Shown piece by piece: positions 35,612 to 43,790 of a stretch of 64,000 nt of DNA. The DNA is from Methylobacterium goesingense (lineage in GTDB: Bacteria; Pseudomonadota; Alphaproteobacteria; Rhizobiales; Beijerinckiaceae). The DNA lies in assembly GCF_022179225.1 (NCBI RefSeq), contig NZ_BPQL01000025.1, positions 1 to 64,000 on the forward strand, written 5' to 3'. Below the pieces are notes generated by a model. The model made no database searches. It had not been told where the DNA came from and was given only the letters and a program-made list of their open reading frames with translations. A program made the translations under genes and the position numbers. How positions within the stretch are numbered: position 1 is the stretch's first letter; each line of letters opens with the position of its first letter.

Positions 35612-36219
35612 GCGGCGGCCCGCGCGGAATCGAGGCCGGGCGGATAAGCGGCGCCGGGACCGAGGATCTCGATGTGGCCGGCATAGCGCGCCGCGAAGGC
35701 CGGGAAGGCCGCGTCGACGAGGCCGCTCCGGGCGAGATCCGCCCAGTCCGTCCCCGCCGGCCGGTCGGCGGACTTCACCAGGCAGCAACGCGGCGCGCCG
35801 ATCGCGGCGGCGAGCCAGAGGGCGAGGCTGTCCGAGGTGACGTCCCAGGTCTCGGGGATGTCGGGGTGGCCGTCCCTCAGGGCGACGGGGTCCCAGACCG
35901 GGACCTGCCCGGCTGCGAGCAGCGCCGCGATGGCCCCCGGATCACGGGCCGGGACGAGCCGGGGCTCGAGGTCCGACAGAATCGCGGCCATCCGGCCCAT
36001 GGCGTCGAGGGCGAGGCGGTGGGCGAGGGCGTCGGAGAAGCCGAGGGCGGCCTGGGCCGTCCGCACCGCCTCGGCGAGGGGTCCGCCGCCGGGAACGAGG
36101 ACGCAGGGGCCCTCGGCGCCCCCGGCGAGGCGCGCGAGGCAGGCCCGCAGCCGGGGCGCATCGGCGACGAGGCTGCCGCCGAGCTTCACCACGGTTGCGG
36201 CGACCGGATGGTGCATCAT
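35608..36219 (-). CDS. mfnE: Amino-acid-kinase-fold protein, probable MfnE
   Basis: The 203-residue kinase has AATVVKLGGSLVAD at the N-terminus, CVLVPGGGPLAEAVR and DVTSDSLALWLAAAIGAPRCCLVKSAD. Archaeal MfnE phosphorylates the aminomethylfuran phosphate to the diphosphate in methanofuran synthesis. It is placed directly after mfnB with 4-bp overlaps on both sides. The name rests on fold and neighbours. Confidence 0.8.
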   Translation of the reverse strand: MMHHPVAATVVKLGGSLVADAPRLRACLARLAGGAEGPCVLVPGGGPLAEAVRTAQAALGFSDALAHRLALDAMGRMAAILSDLEPRLVPARDPGAIAALLAAGQVPVWDPVALRDGHPDIPETWDVTSDSLALWLAAAIGAPRCCLVKSADRPAGTDWADLARSGLVDAAFPAFAARYAGHIEILGPGAAYPPGLDSARAAA

Positions 36220-36959
36220 GCGGCGTCCCGCCGGGCCGAGGCCCGGATCAGGCGCACGGCCTCGGCGACCCGGGCGGAATCGAGGCCCTGGCGACGGTCG
36301 CCGGCCGCGCAGAGGCCACCACGGAAGCCGAGAAAGTGTGGGCCGAGGGGCGCGAGTTCGGCGATGTCGGCGAGCGCCAGGGAGCCGGCGAGGCCCGAGA
36401 CCAGGCCGTGGTCGCGGCAGGCGCGGGTGAAGGCAGCCAGCACCGGCCGGGACAGGTGGTCGCCGAGGCGGCGCCCGTCCTTGCCGGCGGTGTCGATCAT
36501 GGCGCCGAGGAAGCCGGCCCGGCGCAGGCGCGGCACGTGGCCGGCTGCCGCGCCGTCCTCCGCGAACAGCACCGCGATCAAGCGGCCGGAGGCGGCGGCC
36601 GCGGCCCGGGCGAGGTCATCCTCGGACCAATCGCCGCGCACCGCCACCTTCACAAGGTCGACGCCGGTCGCCGCCATGGCGGTGATGGCGGGAACCAGGG
36701 CCGCCCGGTCCGGCTCGCCCGCCACGGCGCTCGTTAGGGTCCGCGCATCCACGAGCGCCACGATGGCGCGGACAGTCCCGGCGGGGAGGGCGCCCAGCGC
36801 GCCGCGATCGGGATCCTTGGCATCGACGAGGTCGGCGCCCGCGCGGGCGGCGAGGGCCGCCTCGTCCGCGTCCCGCACGCTCACGAGAAGCCGGGGGACC
36901 GTGGAATCGACGGCGAAGGACCGGAGATCGACGGGTGGGGACACGCGGGGCAGGGACAT
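36216..36959 (-). CDS. mfnB: (5-formylfuran-3-yl)methyl phosphate synthase
   Basis: MfnB builds the furan ring of methanofuran/methylofuran from two glyceraldehyde-3-phosphate molecules. The 247-residue TIM barrel (former DUF556) has RLLVSVRDADEAALAARAGADLVDAKDPDRGALGA in its first part (Lys in DAKDP), VDLVKVAVRG and MIDTAGKDGRRLGDHL. It appears to be the first gene of a minus-strand operon mfnB-mfnE-DHPS-like-DUF447-SRPBCC-propeller. Confidence 0.88.
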   Translation of the reverse strand: MSLPRVSPPVDLRSFAVDSTVPRLLVSVRDADEAALAARAGADLVDAKDPDRGALGALPAGTVRAIVALVDARTLTSAVAGEPDRAALVPAITAMAATGVDLVKVAVRGDWSEDDLARAAAAASGRLIAVLFAEDGAAAGHVPRLRRAGFLGAMIDTAGKDGRRLGDHLSRPVLAAFTRACRDHGLVSGLAGSLALADIAELAPLGPHFLGFRGGLCAAGDRRQGLDSARVAEAVRLIRASARRDAA

Positions 36960-37145
36960 CAGCGCGGGTTTCGGTTGCTCGGGGCCTCGGGGGAGACCAT
37001 CGACGACGCCCGGGTCGGGAAGCGCCGCGCCCGTGATGGCGCGGCCGGGGCAAATTCGGCCTGAGGCGGAGGCGGTCGGCCTGAACGCGGGCCTAGCGCA
37101 TGGGCGGGGATAAGGGAAACCCCCGCCCGGAGAAACGCCGGCCGG

Positions 37146-37670
37146 TCAGGACCGGTTCGGCAACGGCTCGGTGAGGAGGCGGTTCTTTACCACCCAGCGC
37201 ATGGCGTGCGCCCAGGTGTCGTCGGTGTCGGCCCGGATCACCACGCGCCCGCCCCGGATGACCTTACCAGTGGCAGCCTCCGCGATGGTGACGGTGAGGT
37301 TGAAGATCTGGTTCGAGCCCTTCTCGACGTAGCCGCTCACCGCGAGGTCGGCCCCCAGGGTCTTGGCGATGGCGGCGGCGCAGCCGTCGCACTTGTAGAG
37401 GGGCGCCTGCTTGGCGATCTCGGCCGCCTGGGGGGCGACGTCCACGGGCTCGACGCTGTCGGCCAGCGCCTTGCGCAGCTCGTCCGTGACGAGGCCGAGG
37501 CGCCGGACCTCGTCCGGCCGGGCCTTGCGGCCGCCGACCACGCCGGGATCGAAGAGCTCGACCCCGAAGATCGCGGCCTTCTCCGGCGCGGCCCGGGCGG
37601 GGCCCGCGAGGGTGCCGGCGACGAGGAGGGCGACGAGCCCGAGCGCTGAGCGGACCGGAGACGGGGCCAT
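37146..37670 (-). CDS. Exported DUF3280/DUF2380-like protein
   Basis: The ATG at 37670 gives 174 residues with a signal peptide (cleavage at ARA, about residue 27). The mature part reads IFGVELFDPGVVGG, LGLVTDELRKALAD, a CDGC pair in YKCDGCAAAIAKTLGADLAVSG, and ends with a helix. Proteins of this type are found with PQQ-dependent alcohol oxidation systems. It lies divergent to lutA (235 bp apart) and upstream of mfnB. The Cys pair could bind metal or be redox-active; the function is unknown. Confidence 0.75.
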   Translation of the reverse strand: MAPSPVRSALGLVALLVAGTLAGPARAAPEKAAIFGVELFDPGVVGGRKARPDEVRRLGLVTDELRKALADSVEPVDVAPQAAEIAKQAPLYKCDGCAAAIAKTLGADLAVSGYVEKGSNQIFNLTVTIAEAATGKVIRGGRVVIRADTDDTWAHAMRWVVKNRLLTEPLPNRS

Positions 37671-37866
37671 GGGCGAAGTTCTCCGCTGGGGGCGGGACCA
37701 AGAGGGACCACGGGAACGCGCCGGATGCCCGCACGATCCCGACGGCTTCATCAGTTCCGCGAGATCTGCCCGGAAACGGGCCGGTGCGCAAATGCCGCCG
37801 CGTCGTCCGAGTGTTGAACGCAAGGTCTGCGCGCGGCGCCCTTAGGAATCGCTTAGCAATCCGCGA

Positions 37867-37895
37867 TTGAGCGCGGCGGCGCAATGTTGTTAGCC
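37867..37895 (+). promoter_or_regulatory. Candidate lutA promoter
   Basis: TTGAGC (37867-37872) and TTAGCC (37890-37895) are 17 bp apart, and the lutA ATG is at 37906, so transcription would begin within a few bases of the start codon. No Shine-Dalgarno sequence is visible before this ATG, in line with a leaderless or very short-leader transcript. Confidence 0.35.
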
Positions 37896-37905
37896 TCACC
37901 CCCAC

Positions 37906-39135
37906 ATGCCCAGCCCCGCACGCCTCCTCCTCGCCCCGCTCGCCCTCAGCCTCGGGCTGTGCGGCCTCGCCCCGGCCTCGGCGCAGGAGCCGGCATCCCC
38001 CGCGGTCGCGCCGTCGATCCCTCCGAGCGAGACGCATATCGGCCTGATCTACCGGCCCGAGCCCGCGCCCTCGTCCTACGACGCAGAGGCGGTGCCGGAG
38101 GACGAGGGCGTCGCCGGCGCCCGGATGGCGGTCAAGGACAACAACAACACCGGCCGCTTCACCAAGCAGACCTACGTGCTCGACGAGGTCGCCCTCGACG
38201 GGGACAAGGATGGCGTCGCGGCGGCGCGGGACCTCGCGGGGCGGGGTATCCGCTACCTCGTGGTGGCGCTGCCGGCGGCCGAACTGCTTGCCATCGCGGA
38301 CGCGCTGAAGGGGCAGGGCGTCACGATCTTCAACATCGCCGCCCCCGACGACCGCCTGCGCGGCGCCGATTGCCGGGCGAACGTCTTCCACGTCCTGCCG
38401 AGCCGGGCGATGCAGACCGACGCCCTGGCGCAGTTCTTCACCCTGATGCGCTGGCGCAAGATGTTCCTCATCGTCGGCCCCCGGGAGAACGACCGGCTCT
38501 ACGCCGACGCCTTCAAGACCTCGGCCAAGAAGTTCAACCTGAAGATCAACGCCGAGAAACCCTGGACCTTCGGGCCGCTCGCCAAGGCGCGGGGCGACAC
38601 GCCCACCCGCTCTGAGGCGATGGTCTTCACCCGAGGGCTCGATTACGACATCGCGGTGGTGGCCGACGAGGCCGGCGACTGGGGCGACTACGTTCCGTTC
38701 CGCACCGTCGACCCGCGTCCCGTGGCCGGCACGCAGGGGCTGATCGCCACCACCTGGCACCCGATGCTGGAGACCTGGGGCGCGGCCCAGGCGCAGAACC
38801 GTTTCCGGCGGCAGTCGGGCCGGCTGATGCGGCCCCTCGACTACCAGGCCTGGGCGGCCGTGCGCTCGGTGGGCGAGGCGGCGACCCAGAAGAAAACCGC
38901 CGACCCGGCGGTACTCGCCCCCTACTTCGCGGACCCGGCCTTCAGCCTGCCGGCCTACAAGGGCGTCTCCCTGAGCTACCGGCCCTGGGACCACCAACTG
39001 CGCCAGCCCATCATCGTGGTGCAGCCCAAAGCCATGGTCTCGGTGGCCCCCGAGCAGGGCTTCACGCACCAGCGCACGCCGCTGGACACCCTCGGCATCG
39101 ACCTGCCGGAGACCACCTGCAAATTCCCGGACTGA
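37906..39135 (+). CDS. lutA: LutA, periplasmic binding protein of the lanthanide ABC transporter
   Basis: The 409-residue protein has a signal peptide (cleavage after ASAQ, about residue 27). Its fold is of the LivJ/PQQ-associated type (GIRYLVVALPAAELLAIADAL, NIAAPDDRLRG, RRQSGRLMRPLDYQAWAAVRS). In M. extorquens the lut cluster carries lanthanide uptake, with LutA as binding component of LutAEF. Gene order here, lutA to lutH then lanM, matches that cluster. The protein does not have obvious acidic metal-binding repeats. Confidence 0.92.
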   Translation: MPSPARLLLAPLALSLGLCGLAPASAQEPASPAVAPSIPPSETHIGLIYRPEPAPSSYDAEAVPEDEGVAGARMAVKDNNNTGRFTKQTYVLDEVALDGDKDGVAAARDLAGRGIRYLVVALPAAELLAIADALKGQGVTIFNIAAPDDRLRGADCRANVFHVLPSRAMQTDALAQFFTLMRWRKMFLIVGPRENDRLYADAFKTSAKKFNLKINAEKPWTFGPLAKARGDTPTRSEAMVFTRGLDYDIAVVADEAGDWGDYVPFRTVDPRPVAGTQGLIATTWHPMLETWGAAQAQNRFRRQSGRLMRPLDYQAWAAVRSVGEAATQKKTADPAVLAPYFADPAFSLPAYKGVSLSYRPWDHQLRQPIIVVQPKAMVSVAPEQGFTHQRTPLDTLGIDLPETTCKFPD

Positions 39136-39322
39136 GACCGTCCCGGACCGAGACCGTTCGTCGATCCCGTCACGTTCGCGCGAGGCCCGGATCGCCCGGG
39201 CCGCCTGCGGCAACACGGTCCCCACCCGCTTGCAGTCTCGTGCTCCCCGTGGGAGGGGGCTGCACTATAGTAACGCCCAATCAATCGCGCACGACACAGC
39301 GATGGCCCCGAGGAGGAACCCC

Positions 39323-40333
39323 ATGAGCCGCGGCTTCAGGGCAAACGCGTCCGGAACGATCCTGGGCCTGGCGCTGCTGGCAGGCACGTCATTGGCCGGC
39401 ATGTCACTGGCCGGCCCGGCCCAGGCCTACACGGTCTACGTCACCAACGAGAAGGGCAACTCGGTCAGCGTCATCGACACCGAGACGATGGCCGTGACCG
39501 GCACCTGGAAGGTCGGCCGGCGCCCACGCGGCGTCACCACCAGCAAGGACGGCAAGGAATTGTTCGTCTGCGCCAGCGACGACGACCGCATCGATGTGCT
39601 CGATACCGCCACCGGCAAGGTCGTGCGCTCGCTCCGCTCCGGCCCCGATCCGGAGCAGTTCATCCTCGGCCCCCAGGGCAACCTGCTCTACGTCGCCAAC
39701 GAGGACGACAGCCAGGTCACCGTCATCGACGTCGAGAAGAACAAGGTCATGGCCGAAGTGCCGGTGGGCGTCGAGCCCGAAGGCATGGGCCTGTCGCCGG
39801 ACGGCAAGATCCTGGTGAACACGTCCGAGACCACCAACATGGCCCACTTCATCGACACCACGACCTTCCAGGTCATCGACAACGTGCTGGTCGATGCCCG
39901 CCCGCGCTTTGCCGAGTTCACGGCGGACGGGAAGTTCCTCTGGATCTCGGCCGAGGTCGGCGGCACCATCAGCGTCATCGACGTCGCCGCCCGCCGGGTC
40001 GTCAAGAAGATCACCTTCAAGATCCCGGGCGTGAACGACGAGGCGATCCAGCCCGTGGGCATCCGCATCACCAAGGACGGCAGCAAGGCCTTCGTGGCCC
40101 TCGGACCGGCCAACCGCATCGCGGTGATCGACGCCAAGACCCACGCGGTGGAGAAGTACCTCCCCGTGGGCCAGCGTGTCTGGCAGCTCGCCTTCACCCC
40201 GGACCAGAAGCTGCTGTTCTCCACCAACGGCTCCTCGAACGACATCTCGGTCGTGGACGTGGCGGCCGAGAAGGTGGTCAAGAGCATCCCCGTCGGGCTG
40301 CTGCCCTGGGGGGTTGCGGTGTCACCGAACTAG
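39323..40333 (+). CDS. lutB: LutB, exported beta-propeller protein
   Basis: The start is ATG 39323 after AGGAGGAA, giving 336 residues with an Ala/Gly-rich signal peptide to about residue 32. Seven YVTN-type repeats (VYVTNEKGNSVSVIDTETM, LYVANEDDSQVTVIDV, etc.) form a propeller. It is the 'PQQ-dependent catabolism-associated beta-propeller' type. A related propeller is at 31865-32839. The exact role in lanthanide uptake is not known to me. Confidence 0.92.
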   Translation: MSRGFRANASGTILGLALLAGTSLAGMSLAGPAQAYTVYVTNEKGNSVSVIDTETMAVTGTWKVGRRPRGVTTSKDGKELFVCASDDDRIDVLDTATGKVVRSLRSGPDPEQFILGPQGNLLYVANEDDSQVTVIDVEKNKVMAEVPVGVEPEGMGLSPDGKILVNTSETTNMAHFIDTTTFQVIDNVLVDARPRFAEFTADGKFLWISAEVGGTISVIDVAARRVVKKITFKIPGVNDEAIQPVGIRITKDGSKAFVALGPANRIAVIDAKTHAVEKYLPVGQRVWQLAFTPDQKLLFSTNGSSNDISVVDVAAEKVVKSIPVGLLPWGVAVSPN

Positions 40334-40342
40334 AGAGCTTCC

Positions 40343-40451
40343 CCTCCCCCTTGCGGGGAGGGGCCAGGGGTGGGGGTGGTTGGGTGACCCTCGTGGCTTC
40401 GGAGCCCGGCGGAGCCACCCCCACCTCCAACTCCTCCCCGCAAGGGGGAGG
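40343..40451. repeat. Large inverted repeat between lutB and lutC
   Basis: Two 37-nt arms (40343-40379 and 40415-40451) are complementary at 32 of 37 positions, including a perfect outer 19 nt (CCTCCCCCTTGCGGGGAGG) and inner 9 nt (TGGGGGTGG). The middle is 35 nt. Each outer part can also fold on itself. It resembles a MITE or compound REP element and shares G/C-run character with 26984-27175. It starts 10 bp after lutB. Confidence 0.8.
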
Positions 40452-40522
40452 AGGGCCCGTGATTGACAATGACGGCCGCCCCGAGGCGGCACCGCCCGAG
40501 GCGGCAAACGGGAGAACGACGA

Positions 40523-40966
40523 ATGAAGCGGACGATGCGGCGCACCGCCCTCGCCCTGGCGGCGATCCTGGCCACCGGATCTGCGATTCCGGCCCAGGCC
40601 CTCGACCTGACGAAGAAGCGCCAGAATCTGCCGGACCTCGTGCTCGGCAACGAGGAGGGCAACGACTTCGTCGTCGAGAACCGGGAGATCGAGCTCGAAT
40701 CCGGCAAGGCCTACCGCCTGCGCATCGTCGCCAAGGGCCGGCAGGAGTACAAGTTCTACGCCACCGAGTTCTTCCGCAACATCTGGTTCAACCAGATCGT
40801 GATCCAGCACCTGGAGATTCACGGTAGCGGACCGCCGGACCATCTGGAATTCGACGACCCGGGCGAGATCGCCATCGAGTTCGTGGCGATCAAGCCCGGC
40901 GAGTATCCCTGGTCGGCCCGCGGCCTGGAAGCCAAGGGCATGACCGGCAAGTTCATCGTGAAGTAA
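40523..40966 (+). CDS. lutC: LutC, small exported protein (cupredoxin-like)
   Basis: From ATG 40523 (after GGGAGAACGACG) this is 147 residues with a signal peptide ending PAQA (about residue 25). The mature domain has beta-strand-rich segments (RNIWFNQIVIQHLEIHG, EFVAIKPGEYPWSARG) reminiscent of a cupredoxin, but the usual Cys/His/Met copper set is incomplete. The letter lutC follows the gene order of the known cluster. The 3' end is duplicated in tandem (see 40951-40982). Confidence 0.78.
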   Translation: MKRTMRRTALALAAILATGSAIPAQALDLTKKRQNLPDLVLGNEEGNDFVVENREIELESGKAYRLRIVAKGRQEYKFYATEFFRNIWFNQIVIQHLEIHGSGPPDHLEFDDPGEIAIEFVAIKPGEYPWSARGLEAKGMTGKFIVK

Positions 40967-40982
40967 GTTCATCGTGAAGTAG
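40951..40982 (+). repeat. 16-bp tandem duplication at the lutC stop
   Basis: The unit GTTCATCGTGAAGTAA (40951-40966), which holds the last codons and the stop of lutC, is repeated at 40967-40982 with one change in the last base (TAG). The second copy lies in the 27-bp gap before lutD. Confidence 0.9.
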
Positions 40983-40993
40983 GAATTCCGTCG

Positions 40994-41245
40994 ATGCGCG
41001 CTCCCACGATTCTCGCCCTTTGCGTCCTCCTCGCCCTCGGGAGCGCCGCCGCCCGCGCGGACGACAAGGCCGCCTGCGTGGAAGGCATCGCGATGATCCG
41101 GGCCGAACTCGCCAAGCCCGCCCCGGAAGCGATCCAGCCCAAGCTGAAGAAGGCTCTGCGGGTGGCCGAGCGCGAGATGGGGGAGGGCGAGTTCGACGAG
41201 TGCCTGGACGCCGTCGGCGACGCCAAGCGGGCGTTGAAGCCATGA
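40994..41245 (+). CDS. lutD: LutD, small exported two-Cys helical protein
   Basis: The 83-residue protein has a signal peptide ending near residue 22 (ARA). The mature part is CVEGIAMIRAELA, then KKALRVAEREMGEGEFDEC and AKRALKP, suggesting two helices closed by a disulfide. A very similar pattern is seen in the protein after LanM (47074-47433). Its stop overlaps the lutE start (ATGA). Confidence 0.85.
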   Translation: MRAPTILALCVLLALGSAAARADDKAACVEGIAMIRAELAKPAPEAIQPKLKKALRVAEREMGEGEFDECLDAVGDAKRALKP

Positions 41246-41994
41246 CTCCCGCAACGACGAGTCCAGCCCTCGAGGTCGCCCAGGTCAGCCACCGCTTCGG
41301 CTCGCGCGCGGCTCTGTCCGACGTTTCTTTGAGCGTGGCGCGCGGGCGCTTCACCGCGCTCCTCGGGCCGAACGGAGCCGGCAAGACGACCCTGTTCTCG
41401 GTGATCACCCGCCTCTATTCGAACCAGGACGGCCGGGTCTCGATCCTCGGCCATGCCCTCGACCGGGAGCCGAGCCGGGCGCTCGCCCGCCTCGGCGTGG
41501 TGTTCCAGGCCCGCACCCTCGATACCGATCTCACCGTCGCGCAGAACCTCCTCTACCACGCCAGCCTGCACGGCATTCCCCGCAAGGCCGCCAAGGCGCG
41601 GATCGCCGCGCTCCTCGACCGCGTCGGCCTCGCCGACCGGCGTGACGACAAGGTCCGCACCCTCTCGGGCGGGCAGTCCCGGCGCATCGAGATCGCCCGC
41701 TCCCTGGTGCACGAGCCCCGGCTCCTGCTCCTCGACGAGCCCACCGTCGGCCTCGATCTCGAATCGCGCGCCGACATCGTCGCCATCGTCCGCGCCCTGG
41801 TGCGGGAGGAGGGATTGTCGGTGCTCTGGGCCACCCACATCTTCGAGGAGATCGACGCCTCCGACGACGCGGTCGTGCTGCACCGGGGCCGCATCGTCGC
41901 CCGCGGCACCGCCGGCTCCATCGCGCAGGGCGACGAGACGCTGGAGGCGGCCTTCCGCCGCCTCGTGGCCGAACCCGCACGGCAGGCCGCATGA
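41242..41994 (+). CDS. lutE: LutE, ATP-binding subunit of the lanthanide ABC transporter
   Basis: The 250-residue ATPase has Walker A LLGPNGAGKTT (Lys48), the signature LSGGQSRRIEIARSL, Walker B LLLLDEP and the switch His in LWATHIFEEI. It is of the ABC-2/PQQ-associated subtype and pairs with LutF. 4-bp overlaps with both neighbours indicate one operon. Confidence 0.94.
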   Translation: MTPATTSPALEVAQVSHRFGSRAALSDVSLSVARGRFTALLGPNGAGKTTLFSVITRLYSNQDGRVSILGHALDREPSRALARLGVVFQARTLDTDLTVAQNLLYHASLHGIPRKAAKARIAALLDRVGLADRRDDKVRTLSGGQSRRIEIARSLVHEPRLLLLDEPTVGLDLESRADIVAIVRALVREEGLSVLWATHIFEEIDASDDAVVLHRGRIVARGTAGSIAQGDETLEAAFRRLVAEPARQAA

Positions 41995-42911
41995 GCACGC
42001 CCACGGAGCCCGTCGCCATGCCCCTGAGCCCGAGCACGACCCCGCACACGGTCGCCGTCCCGGCGGAGGCGCCGGTGCCCCATCTCGGGCGCCTCGACGC
42101 GGTCGGCTACCTGATCTGCCTCGGCGGCATCGTGCGGCGCGAGTTGCTGCGCTTCTTCAACCAGAAGGAGCGCTTCTTCTCGGCCCTGGTCCGGCCTCTC
42201 GTCTGGCTGTTCATCTTCGCGGCGGGCTTCCGCAACACGCTCGGCGTCTCGATCGAGCCGCCCTACCAGACCTACGTGCTCTACGAGGTCTACGTGGTGC
42301 CGGGCCTCGCGGTGATGATCCAGCTCTTCAACGGCATGCAGTCCTCGCTCTCGATGGTCTACGACCGCGAGGTCGGCTCCATGAAGGTGCTGCTGACGAG
42401 CCCCTATCCCCGCTGGCTGCTGCTGCTGGCCAAGCTCATCGCCGGCGTCACCGTCTCGGTGGTGCAGGCCTACGCGTTCCTGGCCATCGCGTGGTTCTGG
42501 GAGCTCGACATCCCGGCCATCGGCTACGTGGCGGCGCTGCCGGCCTTCATCGCCTCTGGGCTGATGCTCGGCGCCATCGGCCTGCTGCTCTCCTCCATGG
42601 TCAAGCAGCTCGAGAATTTCGCCAGCGTGATGAACTTCGTGATCTTCCCGATGTTCTTCGCGTCCTCGGCGCTCTACCCGCTCTGGCGCATCCGCGAATC
42701 CTCCGAGACCCTGTACTGGATCTGCCAGGCCAACCCCTTCTCCCACGCGGTGCAGCTCGTGCGCTTCGCCCTCTACGGGCAGTTCGAGCCGATCGCCTGC
42801 GCGGTGGTCGTGGGCACCACACTCGCCTTCTTCACCCTCGCCGTCGTGGCCTACGATCCCGGCCGTGGCATCATGGCCCGGCGCGGCGGCCCGGCCGGAG
42901 ACAATTCCTGA
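41991..42911 (+). CDS. lutF: LutF, ABC-2 type permease of the lanthanide transporter
   Basis: The 306-residue protein has an N-terminal cytoplasmic stretch and six hydrophobic segments with the ABC-2 pattern (ALVRPLVWLFIFAAGF, YDREVGSMKVLLTSPYPRW, MNFVIFPMFFASSALYPLW). ABC-2 permeases often export, whereas the cluster is described as importing lanthanide, so direction is worth noting. It shares a base with lutG. Confidence 0.93.
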   Translation: MSTPTEPVAMPLSPSTTPHTVAVPAEAPVPHLGRLDAVGYLICLGGIVRRELLRFFNQKERFFSALVRPLVWLFIFAAGFRNTLGVSIEPPYQTYVLYEVYVVPGLAVMIQLFNGMQSSLSMVYDREVGSMKVLLTSPYPRWLLLLAKLIAGVTVSVVQAYAFLAIAWFWELDIPAIGYVAALPAFIASGLMLGAIGLLLSSMVKQLENFASVMNFVIFPMFFASSALYPLWRIRESSETLYWICQANPFSHAVQLVRFALYGQFEPIACAVVVGTTLAFFTLAVVAYDPGRGIMARRGGPAGDNS

Positions 42912-43546
42912 TGACCTCTCGCACGCTGACGCTCCGGGCCCTCGCGGGCCTCGCTGTTCTGACTTTCGGCGCCGGCCCGGTCCTGGCCCAGCCAAAATCC
43001 GATCCGGACTGGCCCTGCGTCCAGCGCAAGGTCTCGACGCTCAGCCCCGGCACGGTCTGGACCGGGCCGGACCTCGAGGCCGCCGGCCCCTGGGGCGACG
43101 ATTTCGAGGCCGCGGCGCTCGCCCAGAAGATCGCCTCGCGCCGGACGCCCCTGACGGAGGTCGATCCCCTGCTGGAAGAGTTCGCCGCCAAGGCGGGCGC
43201 GGACAAGGACAAGCGCCTCACCCGGGTCTTCGCCGGCGTGTTTGAGGTCATCAACGGCGAGCGTAACAAGGTCGTCGCCGGCATCGGCCGCTACGCCCAG
43301 GGCCAGCGCCGCATGGCCGAGCGCATCCGCGAGGAGGCCGACCAGATCAGCGCCACCAAGGATTCGCCGAGTGTCCAGGATGCCCGCGACATCCCCAAGG
43401 ACGCCTCGGAGCTGGAGACCAAGTTCACCTGGGACCGGCGCATCTTCCAGGAGCGCAGCCAGTCCCTAAGCTATGTCTGCGAGGTCCCGACCCTGCTGGA
43501 GCAGCGCCTCGGCGAGATCGCCCGGCGCATCCAGGCCCGCCTCTGA
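42911..43546 (+). CDS. lutG: LutG, exported protein of the lanthanide cluster
   Basis: The 211-residue protein has a signal peptide (cleavage after VLAQ, about residue 27). The mature part is helical with DPDWPCVQRKVSTLSPGTVW, an Arg/Glu-rich coiled-coil-like stretch (GQRRMAERIREEADQI) and SLSYVCEVPTLLEQRLGEI; the two Cys may form a disulfide. The function is unknown. It ends 244 bp before lutH. Confidence 0.87.
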   Translation: MTSRTLTLRALAGLAVLTFGAGPVLAQPKSDPDWPCVQRKVSTLSPGTVWTGPDLEAAGPWGDDFEAAALAQKIASRRTPLTEVDPLLEEFAAKAGADKDKRLTRVFAGVFEVINGERNKVVAGIGRYAQGQRRMAERIREEADQISATKDSPSVQDARDIPKDASELETKFTWDRRIFQERSQSLSYVCEVPTLLEQRLGEIARRIQARL

Positions 43547-43790
43547 TTCCGGAGGCCGCCCGACGAATTGCCACTTTATCCCGGGCGGCTTGCTGAACCT
43601 TCCCTAAATCTTTGAAAACAGACGAAGAAATGTGTCCGGAGAGCCACGCAGCGCGGCCAAGCGGGATTTGAGGCCGCAAAAAGGCTGAATCGGCTCCAGG
43701 CGCCGATTGTCCTTCCCGCACGATCCTCTCAGAAGTGTGTTCGAAGCCTCGGCAAGGGGCATGGACACGAATTCGATCGAGGGGCTGGGG

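Noticed and set aside
26984..40451. CRISPR interpretation of the palindromic elements at 26984-27175 and 40343-40451
   Set aside because: There are no regularly spaced direct repeats or spacers; they are inverted repeats.
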